This document shows, piece by piece, positions 22,311 to 28,649 of a stretch of 28,649 nt of DNA (position 1 is the stretch's first letter; every line of letters begins with the position of its first letter). The DNA lies in assembly GCA_045546535.1 (NCBI GenBank), contig JAZQDA010000159.1:1-28649 (forward strand), read 5' to 3'. The notes beneath the pieces were generated by a model, which searched no databases, was not told the DNA's origin, and saw only the letters and a program-made list of their open reading frames with translations. The translations under genes were made by a program, and so were the position numbers. Origin of the DNA: RGIG1828 sp045546535 (GTDB taxonomy: Bacteria; Bacillota; Clostridia; UMGS1810).

Positions 22311-23260
22311 TAAATATCAACTCTGTTTCTTACATCGCCGCTAAAAAATGCGGTTATATTTTTTATTATCTCGCCAAGGCATCTTTCTCTTGCCTCGAAA
22401 GCGCCCCACGCCATATGCGGTGTAAGGCATACATTATCAAAGTCCTTTATTTCATAAAACGGGTGGTTCTGGGGGAAAGGTTCAACCGAATACACATCTG
22501 CACCGAAGCCTGAAATTTTTCCATTCTTTATTGCATCGGCAACCGCCTTTTCATCGGTTACTGCGCCTCTGGCAACATTTACGATTATAACATTTTTCTT
22601 CATAATAGATATTTTGTCTTCGTCTATAAGTCCTCTTGTTTCATCAGAGAGAGGAGCGTGAATTGTTATGATATCAGACTCTTTGCATAAAGTGTCAATG
22701 TCTGCATTTTCAAATTCGGTTTTTCCTGTGCGTGTGTTTGCAAGGACTTTGCAACCAAGAGCCTCGGCAACTTTGCCGACCTTTTTGCCGATGTTTCCGC
22801 AACCAACTATACCCCACACCTTGCCTGAAAGTTCGTTGTATGAGGGTTTAAGATGGTTTGCCACACCCCCTTGGGTATATGCTCCGCTTTTTACGTGATG
22901 CATAAACTGAGGCAGGTTATTTGCAAGTGAAAGCACCATTGCAACCGTTACCTGTGCTACAGAATCTGTAGAATAGCCGACAACATTACAAACTCCTATT
23001 CCTTTTTTTCGGCAGTACGCTGTGTCAACATTATCATATCCCGTCGCAAAAAGGCAGATAAGTTTTACATTATCTGTGTCGGGAAGAGTGTTTTCATTTA
23101 TTTTAACTTTGTTTATAATAAGTACATCTGCGCCTTTTGAATGAGCGCTTACCTCATCGGGCGTCGTTGACTCATAAACCGTAACTTCGCCTATTTCACA
23201 AAGCGGAGAAAGGTCAAGGTCTGCACCTAAAGTGAGAGAGTCTAAAACATTTATTTTCAT
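22310..23260 (-). CDS. D-2-hydroxyacid dehydrogenase family protein
   Basis: The 316-residue protein is a NAD-dependent dehydrogenase of the D-isomer-specific family. The Rossmann signature is WGIVGCGNIGKKVGKVAEAL at about 147-166. The catalytic Arg is in IIVNVARGAVTD, the Glu region is near VYSVEPFP, and the catalytic His is in TPHMAWG. The PHMAWG variant is common in glycerate/hydroxypyruvate reductase-like and D-lactate dehydrogenase-like members. The exact 2-keto acid is unknown. It starts at 23260 after AAAGGAT and is the first gene of an operon with tatD. Confidence 0.92.
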   Translation of the reverse strand: MKINVLDSLTLGADLDLSPLCEIGEVTVYESTTPDEVSAHSKGADVLIINKVKINENTLPDTDNVKLICLFATGYDNVDTAYCRKKGIGVCNVVGYSTDSVAQVTVAMVLSLANNLPQFMHHVKSGAYTQGGVANHLKPSYNELSGKVWGIVGCGNIGKKVGKVAEALGCKVLANTRTGKTEFENADIDTLCKESDIITIHAPLSDETRGLIDEDKISIMKKNVIIVNVARGAVTDEKAVADAIKNGKISGFGADVYSVEPFPQNHPFYEIKDFDNVCLTPHMAWGAFEARERCLGEIIKNITAFFSGDVRNRVDI

Positions 23261-23302
23261 ATCAGTATCCTTTCAGACTGCATTTGATTTTCACATATTT
23301 TA

Positions 23303-23331
23303 ATTATAAACAATAATCTTTATAAAATCAA
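23303..23331 (-). promoter_or_regulatory. Promoter of the dehydrogenase-tatD operon
   Basis: TTGATT (23331-23326), a 17-base spacer, then perfect TATAAT (23308-23303) on the minus strand. Confidence 0.7.
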
Positions 23332-23375
23332 CTTAATTTCTCCTTTTTGCATATGTTTTTTCATTAAATTCGCCG

Positions 23376-23404
23376 TTGACATAATCTTTAGTTGTTGTTA
23401 CAAT
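23376..23404 (+). promoter_or_regulatory. Promoter of the pyridoxamine kinase gene
   Basis: Perfect TTGACA (23376-23381), a 17-base spacer, then TACAAT (23399-23404). It is divergent from the dehydrogenase promoter. Confidence 0.8.
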
Positions 23405-23433
23405 TAATATATACAAAGAAAGGAGTGAAAACT

Positions 23434-24270
23434 ATGGCAAAGATAAAAAAAGTTGCAGTTATAAATGACCTTTCAGGCGCAAGTCGTTGTTCTCTTACAA
23501 CTGCAATTCCCGTTATATCTTCGCTCGGCATAAACCCGTGCGTTATGCCCACTGCTCTCCTTTCAAACCATACAGGACACTCAGAGTATTTTTTCAAAGA
23601 CCTGACTGATGAAATGAGTGAGTTTCTAAAAATGTGGAAAAAGATGGACCTGTCTTTTGACACAATTTATTCGGGATTTCTCGGCTCTGAAAAACAAATT
23701 GAGATTGTAAAGGACTTTATAAAGGATTTTTCAAGCGAAAAGACAAAAATCATCATCGACCCCGTTATGGGCGATAACGGCGAGATTTATTCAACCTACA
23801 CAGACGAGATGTGCAAAAAGATGAAGAATTTAATCTCAGATGCAGACATCATAACCCCAAATCTTACCGAGGCTTGTGTGCTTTGCGGTATAGACTATGT
23901 CGGCGAACACCCAAGCGATGAAGTTCTTTTTAAAATTGCAGACAAACTCTGCTCAATGGGACCTGAAAGCGTTATAATAACGGGTTGTAAAGACGATAAC
24001 ACAATAAGCAACGCCGTGTATTCAGAGGGCAGAATGAAAAAATTTTCATCACTTCTGATTCCAAAGTATTTCACAGGTACGGGCGATGCCTTTGCTTCGC
24101 TCATCGCAGGTCTTGTAACCCTTGGCAAGAGCATATTTGAAGCAACTGATTTTGCAACAGATTTTATACATAAATGCTCTGCGTATTCCCTCACCATAGG
24201 TCAAAGTGTGAATGAGGGAATTGCGTGTGAAAAATTTTTGCCCCTGCTGACAGATTTTCAACGCAGATAA
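23434..24270 (+). CDS. Pyridoxamine / pyridoxal kinase (PfkB-like ribokinase fold)
   Basis: The 278-residue protein phosphorylates vitamin B6 vitamers for PLP salvage. Family marks are VINDLSGASRCSLTTAIPVI at the start, IIIDPVMGDNG at about 106-116, DIITPNLTEACVL, and the anion-hole/catalytic motif YFTGTGDAFASLIAGL near residue 210, where the Asp is the base. The ATG at 23434 has AAAGGAG eight bases upstream; the in-frame extension back to 23392 crosses the promoter -10 and is rejected. It is monocistronic, with its own promoter and terminator. Confidence 0.92.
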   Translation: MAKIKKVAVINDLSGASRCSLTTAIPVISSLGINPCVMPTALLSNHTGHSEYFFKDLTDEMSEFLKMWKKMDLSFDTIYSGFLGSEKQIEIVKDFIKDFSSEKTKIIIDPVMGDNGEIYSTYTDEMCKKMKNLISDADIITPNLTEACVLCGIDYVGEHPSDEVLFKIADKLCSMGPESVIITGCKDDNTISNAVYSEGRMKKFSSLLIPKYFTGTGDAFASLIAGLVTLGKSIFEATDFATDFIHKCSAYSLTIGQSVNEGIACEKFLPLLTDFQRR

Positions 24271-24281
24271 AATGTGCTATA

Positions 24282-24317
24282 AAAAAGCAGTGTGATTATC
24301 TAATCACACTGCTTTTT
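24282..24317. terminator. Bidirectional terminator between the kinase and the DUF6472 operon
   Basis: A 17-bp perfect stem, AAAAAGCAGTGTGATTA / TAATCACACTGCTTTTT, around a two-base centre. It serves the plus-strand kinase gene and the minus-strand gltX-glnS-DUF6472 operon. Confidence 0.9.
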
Positions 24318-24327
24318 ATTATGCTTT

Positions 24328-24531
24328 TTAGTTTTGTTTTCTAACAACCGAATATTCGTCGTAGAACTTAAAATACGGACAAGAGGTTCTGCTTTCATAA
24401 AATCTCACCATTTCGTCTTCATCCATATTCATTATACACACATATTCTTCCCATTCTTCGTCATAATCAAAATATGCACACATTTCGCACTGCGTCGGAG
24501 AAGATGTTTTATTTTTGTTTTTCTTTTCCAT
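24328..24531 (-). CDS. DUF6472 small four-cysteine protein
   Basis: The 67-residue protein has CEMCAYFDYDEEWEEYVC (C15, C18, C32), then NMDEDEMVRF and SCPYFKFYDEY, ending VVRKQN. The CxxC...C...C pattern with an acidic centre matches DUF6472, a small Firmicutes family with no established role, probably binding zinc or another metal. Its ATG overlaps the stop codon of glnS (TAATG). It is the last gene of the gltX-glnS operon. Confidence 0.85.
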   Translation of the reverse strand: MEKKNKNKTSSPTQCEMCAYFDYDEEWEEYVCIMNMDEDEMVRFYESRTSCPYFKFYDEYSVVRKQN

Positions 24532-26189
24532 TATTTTGCCTCGATTTTAAACGAATCTTTAAGTGTCGCAGTGAGGTTAAATATGATATTGTCATCGGTG
24601 GAATATTTATCAACTGCAAAATATCCGTTTCTCATAAACTGGAAAGTGTCGCCCACTTTAGCGGATTTGAGGTCAGCGTCTATCTTGCAATCTTTGAGTA
24701 CCACAAGCGATTCAGGGTTTAAATTGTCAAGATACTCGTCAAGGTCGCCGGGGTTTGATGTAAGGAAGAGTTTGTCATACATATTAACGGTGGCACTGAG
24801 GCAGTTGTTTGCATCAACCCACTGAATTGTGCCTTTAACCTTTCTGCCGTCGGGAGAATTTCCTCCCTTTGACTCGGGGTCATATGTGCAGATAAGTTCT
24901 GTAACTTCGCCGTTTTCGTCTTTCACGATTTCCTGCACCTTTATAAAGTATGCACCTTTAAGACGGACTTCGTTATCAGGAGTAAGACGCTTGTAGCCTT
25001 TAACGGGCACTTCCATAAAGTCGTCTTTTTCGATGTAAATATTTTTAGAAAAACTGATTTCTTTCATTCCCGCATTTTCGTCATTGGGGTTGATTTCAAC
25101 GCTTAAAAGTTCGCTCTCGCCCTCGGGGTAGTTTGCAATTGTAACTTTCAACGGGTGAAGAACCGCCATTGCTCTGGGGGCATTCTGATTAAGATTTTCT
25201 CTTACGCAGTGCTCGAGCATCTGAAAATCTACCACGCTGAATGATTTTGCAACGCCTATTCTCTCCGCAAAATCAATAAGAGCCTCTGCAGGATAGCCTC
25301 TTCTTCTCATACCGCAAATAGTTGACATTCTCGGGTCGTCCCAGCCGTCAACTATACCGTCGCGCACAAGTTTAAGGCATTTTCTTTTACTTGTAAGCGT
25401 ATTTGTAAGGTTAAGACGGGCAAATTCTATCTGACGTGAGGGTTTCTCAAAATCACACGCTTTGAGTACCCAATCATAGAGCGGACGGTGGTCTTCAAAT
25501 TCGAGTGAGCAAAGTGAATGTGTTACGCCCTCTGCAGTATCTGAAATGGGGTGTGCAAAGTCATACATCGGATACACGCACCACTTGTCGCCTGTGCGGT
25601 GATGATGAGCGTGGAGCACACGGTAGATAACAGGGTCGCGCATATTCATATTGCCCGACGCCATATCGATTTTTGCTCTGAGCACCCTTTCGCCGTCTTT
25701 GAATTCACCGTCTGTCATACGGCGGAAAAGGTCAAGATTTTCTTCAACCGAGCGGTTTCTGTAGGGACTTTCTTTACCAGGTGAACTTAAGGTTCCTCTA
25801 TATTCCCTTATTTCCTCTGCACTGAGGTCATCAACATATGCAAGACCTTTTTCAATAAGTTTGATTGCACAGTCATAAATGATGGGGAAATAATCTGACG
25901 CATAATATACGTTGTCCCACTCAAAACCGAGCCATTTGATATCTTCCATAATTGAGTCAACATACTCAACGTCTTCTTTTGTGGGGTTTGTGTCATCAAG
26001 ACGCAGGTTACAAGTGCCCGAATATTTTTTCGCCATTGAAAAGTCGATGTTTATCGCCTTTACATGACCGATGTGAAGATAACCGTTAGGCTCTGGCGGG
26101 AAACGGGTCTGAACCTTGTCATATACGCCGTCAGATAAGTCTTTTGCGATTGCGTCATTTATAAAGTTTGATACAATATGTTCTTCCAT
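24531..26189 (-). CDS. glnS: Glutaminyl-tRNA synthetase
   Basis: The 552-residue class Ib synthetase charges tRNA-Gln directly. The HIGH motif is FPPEPNGYLHIGHVKA at about 30-45. LRLDDTNP follows at about 62-69, and the KMSKS equivalent is TLTSKRKCLKLV near residue 265. The C-terminal anticodon-binding beta-barrels are complete (through NGYFAVDKYS). Its RBS is AAGGAG. It sits 27 bases downstream of gltX and overlaps DUF6472 at its end. Most Firmicutes lack GlnRS and make Gln-tRNA through GatCAB, so its presence marks this lineage as one of those that acquired glnS. Confidence 0.96.
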   Translation of the reverse strand: MEEHIVSNFINDAIAKDLSDGVYDKVQTRFPPEPNGYLHIGHVKAINIDFSMAKKYSGTCNLRLDDTNPTKEDVEYVDSIMEDIKWLGFEWDNVYYASDYFPIIYDCAIKLIEKGLAYVDDLSAEEIREYRGTLSSPGKESPYRNRSVEENLDLFRRMTDGEFKDGERVLRAKIDMASGNMNMRDPVIYRVLHAHHHRTGDKWCVYPMYDFAHPISDTAEGVTHSLCSLEFEDHRPLYDWVLKACDFEKPSRQIEFARLNLTNTLTSKRKCLKLVRDGIVDGWDDPRMSTICGMRRRGYPAEALIDFAERIGVAKSFSVVDFQMLEHCVRENLNQNAPRAMAVLHPLKVTIANYPEGESELLSVEINPNDENAGMKEISFSKNIYIEKDDFMEVPVKGYKRLTPDNEVRLKGAYFIKVQEIVKDENGEVTELICTYDPESKGGNSPDGRKVKGTIQWVDANNCLSATVNMYDKLFLTSNPGDLDEYLDNLNPESLVVLKDCKIDADLKSAKVGDTFQFMRNGYFAVDKYSTDDNIIFNLTATLKDSFKIEAK

Positions 26190-26216
26190 TGTCTATTCTC
26201 CTTTTTAAGCCGATGC

Positions 26217-27872
26217 TTAATTTCCGAGAGCGTTAATTGCTCTGTCTATTCTTTCAATAACCTTATCTTTGCCAAGAGTTTTCATAATTGAGCAAAGGTC
26301 AGGGGATTTTGTTCTTCCTGTGATTGCAACTCTTAACACATTACTTACATCGCCGACGTGTCCTTTAAAAGAATCAGGATTTTGCTTGTACTCTTTAACT
26401 TCCCTTGCAAAGCCTACCTTTTGGGCAAGGTCTTTTAAGTTTGCAAACCATTCCTGATTGTCTAGGGTTTCATCATACATATCTTTGTAGAGCGTGAGGA
26501 TTTTTTTGGCATCTTCTTTTGAAACATTCGCTACCTCTTCATATTTTCCGTCAAAGGTTTCGTCAAACATAAATGAGAATGCATCTCTTACCTCTGACCA
26601 CTTGCCGATGTCTTTTCTGGGCTTGTCGGGGTTTCTGTCAAAACCGAACATCTTAACCGAGAAATCTTTATCTCTTGTAAGGAGTTTATAGAGTTCTTCG
26701 TCATATTTGAAAGCCCACTCACTTGCGAGGTCATAAACCTTTTCTGCACTGTATAGCGAAATAACGTTTTTACAAACATCGTTTAATTTTACAAGGTCAA
26801 AAAGCGCACCTGAACTGCTCATCTTACTCATTTCGAGTTTAAACTCTTGCCATGGTGTGTTTTTGTTTGCTTTTCTGAAATCTTCAAAGGTGTAGTTTGC
26901 AAGGTTTAAAAGATATTCTATAACACCATCGGCGGGATAACCCTCTTCTTCGTAGAAACTAACCGCAGCCTCGGGGTCTTTTCTTTTGGAAATTTTTCTT
27001 TTTCCGCCGTCTTCTTCTTTCATAATAGGTGCAATATGAGCATATTTTGGCGGTTTTATACCGAGCATATAAAACATCTGAAGATGAATCGGGATTGATG
27101 AAATCCACTCATCGCCCCTTATAACATGCGTTGTGCCCATAAGGTAGTCATCAACAACATGGGCAAAATGATAAGTGGGAATACCGTCAGATTTTAAAAT
27201 TACAACATCTACTATGTTTTCACTGAGTTCAATCTTTCCTCTTATGCCGTCTTTAAATGCGATTTTGCCGTCTTCTTTACCGATTGAACGAAGCCTTATT
27301 ACATAGGGCATACCTTTTTTGATATTTTCTTCTATTTCCTCATACGAAAGGTCACGGCACTTTGCAAATCTTCCCCAGTAGCCTGGGAGGAGTTTTTCCG
27401 CTTCTTGCTTTTCTCTGATTGCTGAAATCTCTTCTTCTGTGCAAAAGCAGGGGTATGCCATACCTTTTTTTACAAGTTCTTTTGCAAAGCACTGATATAT
27501 GAGCGCTCTTTGGCTTTGCTTGTAGGGGCCGTAGTCGCCCGACTCAGTATCATAGTCTACAAAGCCCTCATCAATATTTATTCCAAAGCCGAGAAGTCCT
27601 TCTAAGATTTTTTCAACGCCTTCTTCAACTTCTCTTTTTTTATCGGTGTCTTCGATTCTTAAAATAAATCTACCGCCCGAGGAGTGCGCAATCCTTTCTG
27701 AAATAAGCGATGCAAAAAGACCGCCGATATGCAAAAATCCTGTGGGACTGGGTGCAAAACGGGTAACTTTGGCATCTCCCTCCAGATTTCTTTCAGGATA
27801 TATTTTTTTATAGTCTTCGGGTGTTTTGTCAATGTGAGGGAACAAAAGCGAAGCAAGTTTTGTGTAATCCAT
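26217..27872 (-). CDS. gltX: Glutamyl-tRNA synthetase
   Basis: The 551-residue class Ib synthetase has HIGH motif APSPTGFLHIGGLFASL at about 40-56, LRIEDTDKKREVEEG, IRGDEWISSIPIHLQMFYML at about 250-270, and the KMSKS loop KRKISKRKDPEA. An N-terminal extension of about 35 residues (MDYTKLASLLFPHIDKTPED) precedes the core, as in a clostridial GltX subgroup. It is the first gene of the gltX-glnS-DUF6472 operon. Having both synthetases suggests GluRS here is discriminating for tRNA-Glu. Confidence 0.95.
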   Translation of the reverse strand: MDYTKLASLLFPHIDKTPEDYKKIYPERNLEGDAKVTRFAPSPTGFLHIGGLFASLISERIAHSSGGRFILRIEDTDKKREVEEGVEKILEGLLGFGINIDEGFVDYDTESGDYGPYKQSQRALIYQCFAKELVKKGMAYPCFCTEEEISAIREKQEAEKLLPGYWGRFAKCRDLSYEEIEENIKKGMPYVIRLRSIGKEDGKIAFKDGIRGKIELSENIVDVVILKSDGIPTYHFAHVVDDYLMGTTHVIRGDEWISSIPIHLQMFYMLGIKPPKYAHIAPIMKEEDGGKRKISKRKDPEAAVSFYEEEGYPADGVIEYLLNLANYTFEDFRKANKNTPWQEFKLEMSKMSSSGALFDLVKLNDVCKNVISLYSAEKVYDLASEWAFKYDEELYKLLTRDKDFSVKMFGFDRNPDKPRKDIGKWSEVRDAFSFMFDETFDGKYEEVANVSKEDAKKILTLYKDMYDETLDNQEWFANLKDLAQKVGFAREVKEYKQNPDSFKGHVGDVSNVLRVAITGRTKSPDLCSIMKTLGKDKVIERIDRAINALGN

Positions 27873-27911
27873 AATATCAGCCTTTCGCTACTTTAGTATA
27901 TATACCATAAT

Positions 27912-27940
27912 ATTATACTATAATTACAGGCGTTTGTCAA
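27912..27940 (-). promoter_or_regulatory. Promoter of the gltX-glnS-DUF6472 operon
   Basis: Perfect TTGACA (27940-27935) and TATAAT (27917-27912) on the minus strand with a 17-base spacer. No T-box or other leader structure is visible in the short leader. Confidence 0.88.
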
Positions 27941-28055
27941 AACCTGTTTTTTTGTATATTTTAAGCATTTTTGCACATATTATTAAAATACAAGCGCATA
28001 TTTTATGCACTAATAACCGAAATTTAACCAAAAAAGGATTTTTTCAAAAAAGGTA

Positions 28056-28084
28056 TTGACAAAGACTGGCAAAACTGCTATAAT
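28056..28084 (+). promoter_or_regulatory. Promoter of the Gly-Arg-His-Gln-Lys tRNA operon
   Basis: Perfect TTGACA (28056-28061) and TATAAT (28079-28084) with a 17-base spacer. It is preceded by the A/T module TTTTTTCAAAAAAGGTA, also found at the perR promoter. Confidence 0.92.
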
Positions 28085-28105
28085 GCTTAAGTCGGTTGAC
28101 GGTCT

Positions 28106-28177
28106 GCGGGTGTAGTTCAATGGCTAGAATCTCAGCCTTCCAAGCTGATTGTGTGGGTTCGATTCCCATCACCCGCT
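28106..28177 (+). tRNA. tRNA-Gly (TCC)
   Basis: Acceptor GCGGGTG pairs with CACCCGC. Anticodon TCC in the loop CTTCCAA. T-loop GGGTTCGATTCCC. Discriminator T. CCA is not encoded. Confidence 0.95.
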
Positions 28178-28197
28178 TACAATCATCTTTACAATTT

Positions 28198-28271
28198 GCG
28201 CCTGTAGCTCAGCTGGATAGAGCATCTGCCTTCTAAGCAGAGGGTCGGGAGTTCGAGTCTCTCCAGGCGCG
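28198..28271 (+). tRNA. tRNA-Arg (TCT)
   Basis: Acceptor GCGCCTG pairs with CAGGCGC. Loop TTCTAAG gives anticodon TCT. T-loop GAGTTCGAGTCTC. Discriminator G. CCA is not encoded. Confidence 0.95.
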
Positions 28272-28309
28272 TACTTAACCGCAACATTTGGAGAAGACTT
28301 ACCACATAT

Positions 28310-28386
28310 GGTGGGTATAGTTCAGTCGGTAGAGCGCCAGATTGTGGTTCTGGATGTCACCGGTTCGAGTCCGGTTACCCACCCCA
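28310..28386 (+). tRNA. tRNA-His (GTG)
   Basis: Acceptor GTGGGTA pairs with TACCCAC, and the extra G-1 typical of tRNA-His is encoded at 28310. Loop TTGTGGT gives anticodon GTG. Discriminator C. CCA is encoded (28384-28386). Confidence 0.95.
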
Positions 28387-28401
28387 CTTTTTTCTTGGTA
28401 T

Positions 28402-28475
28402 TGGGCTGTAGCCAAGTCGGTAAGGCACCAGATTTTGATTCTGGCATTTCGTAGGTTCGAGTCCTGCCAGCCCAG
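28402..28475 (+). tRNA. tRNA-Gln (TTG)
   Basis: Acceptor TGGGCTG pairs with CAGCCCA, the U1-A72 pair usual for tRNA-Gln. Loop TTTTGAT gives anticodon TTG. Discriminator G. CCA is not encoded. This is the substrate of the nearby GlnRS. Confidence 0.95.
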
Positions 28476-28520
28476 TTTTTCTCGGGATTAAGGCTCAAGC
28501 CTTTATATAAAACTAAATAC

Positions 28521-28593
28521 GGGCCATTAGCTCAGCCGGCAGAGCACTTGACTTTTAATCAAGGTGTCCGGAGTTCGAATCTCCGATGGCTCA
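28521..28593 (+). tRNA. tRNA-Lys (TTT)
   Basis: Acceptor GGGCCAT pairs with ATGGCTC. Loop CTTTTAA gives anticodon TTT. T-loop GAGTTCGAATCTC. Discriminator A. CCA is not encoded. Confidence 0.95.
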
Positions 28594-28599
28594 GAAAAC

Positions 28600-28627
28600 A
28601 AAAAGCATCTCATCAGAGGTGCTTTTT
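28600..28627 (+). terminator. Terminator of the Gly-Arg-His-Gln-Lys tRNA operon
   Basis: AAAAAGCATCTC-atca-GAGGTGCTTTTTT: a 10-bp stem with one G-T pair, a tetraloop and T6. Confidence 0.88.
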
Positions 28628-28649
28628 TGTTTTCTGAAATCAATTAGAG

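Overview
The window looks like chromosomal DNA from an anaerobic, low-GC Firmicute, most likely an uncultured gut or rumen member of the Clostridia. Supporting signs are protein families typical of that group (a rubredoxin-first rubrerythrin with a PerR-type regulator, a reductase of the QueH type, DUF6472, a standalone FolT), Gram-positive leaders (a T-box and a tetrahydrofolate riboswitch), textbook TTGACA/TATAAT promoters with 17-base spacers, and strong AGGAGG-type ribosome binding sites.

Positions 1-8510 are accessory catabolism. An ornithine-cyclodeaminase-family gene (minus, with a frameshift at an A8 run) diverges from a FadR-type GntR regulator, with a perfect FadR-like operator between them. 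A three-gene operon follows (CapA-like, M20 peptidase, MBL hydrolase; all minus). Next is an AtuA-like/DUF4387 pair (minus), divergent from an AraC regulator across a spacer that carries two identical 12-base sites 21 bases apart. Two unusual arrays of small hairpins lie at 2107-2280 and 8655-8789. They share one layout but have unrelated linker sequences.

Positions 8830-15075 hold a Phe-Asp-Val tRNA operon (minus), an unknown membrane-anchored protein, methionyl-tRNA synthetase with a collapsed C-terminal tRNA-binding domain, a ferritin-like/VIT1 iron transporter paired with a PsiE-like membrane protein, a ureidoglycolate-lyase-like protein, and two decayed genes (a truncated M24 peptidase and a frameshifted AraC regulator).

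Positions 15200-17840 hold the most striking unit. A complete T-box leader, whose specifier reads AUC (Ile) and whose UGGU bulge matches an A73 tRNA, precedes a 766-residue protein that joins an XRE-type HTH, a cupin and a medium-chain acyl-CoA ligase. The working hypothesis is that isoleucine shortage induces activation of 2-methylbutyrate or a similar branched acid for reductive isoleucine synthesis.

Positions 17920-24530 carry perR-rubrerythrin with a Per box, a THF-riboswitch-controlled operon (folT followed by a QueH-HAD fusion), a D-2-hydroxyacid dehydrogenase-TatD operon, and a pyridoxamine kinase. Positions 24328-28649 carry the gltX-glnS-DUF6472 operon and a divergent tRNA operon (Gly, Arg, His, Gln, Lys). 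No insertion sequence, phage gene or CRISPR array was seen.
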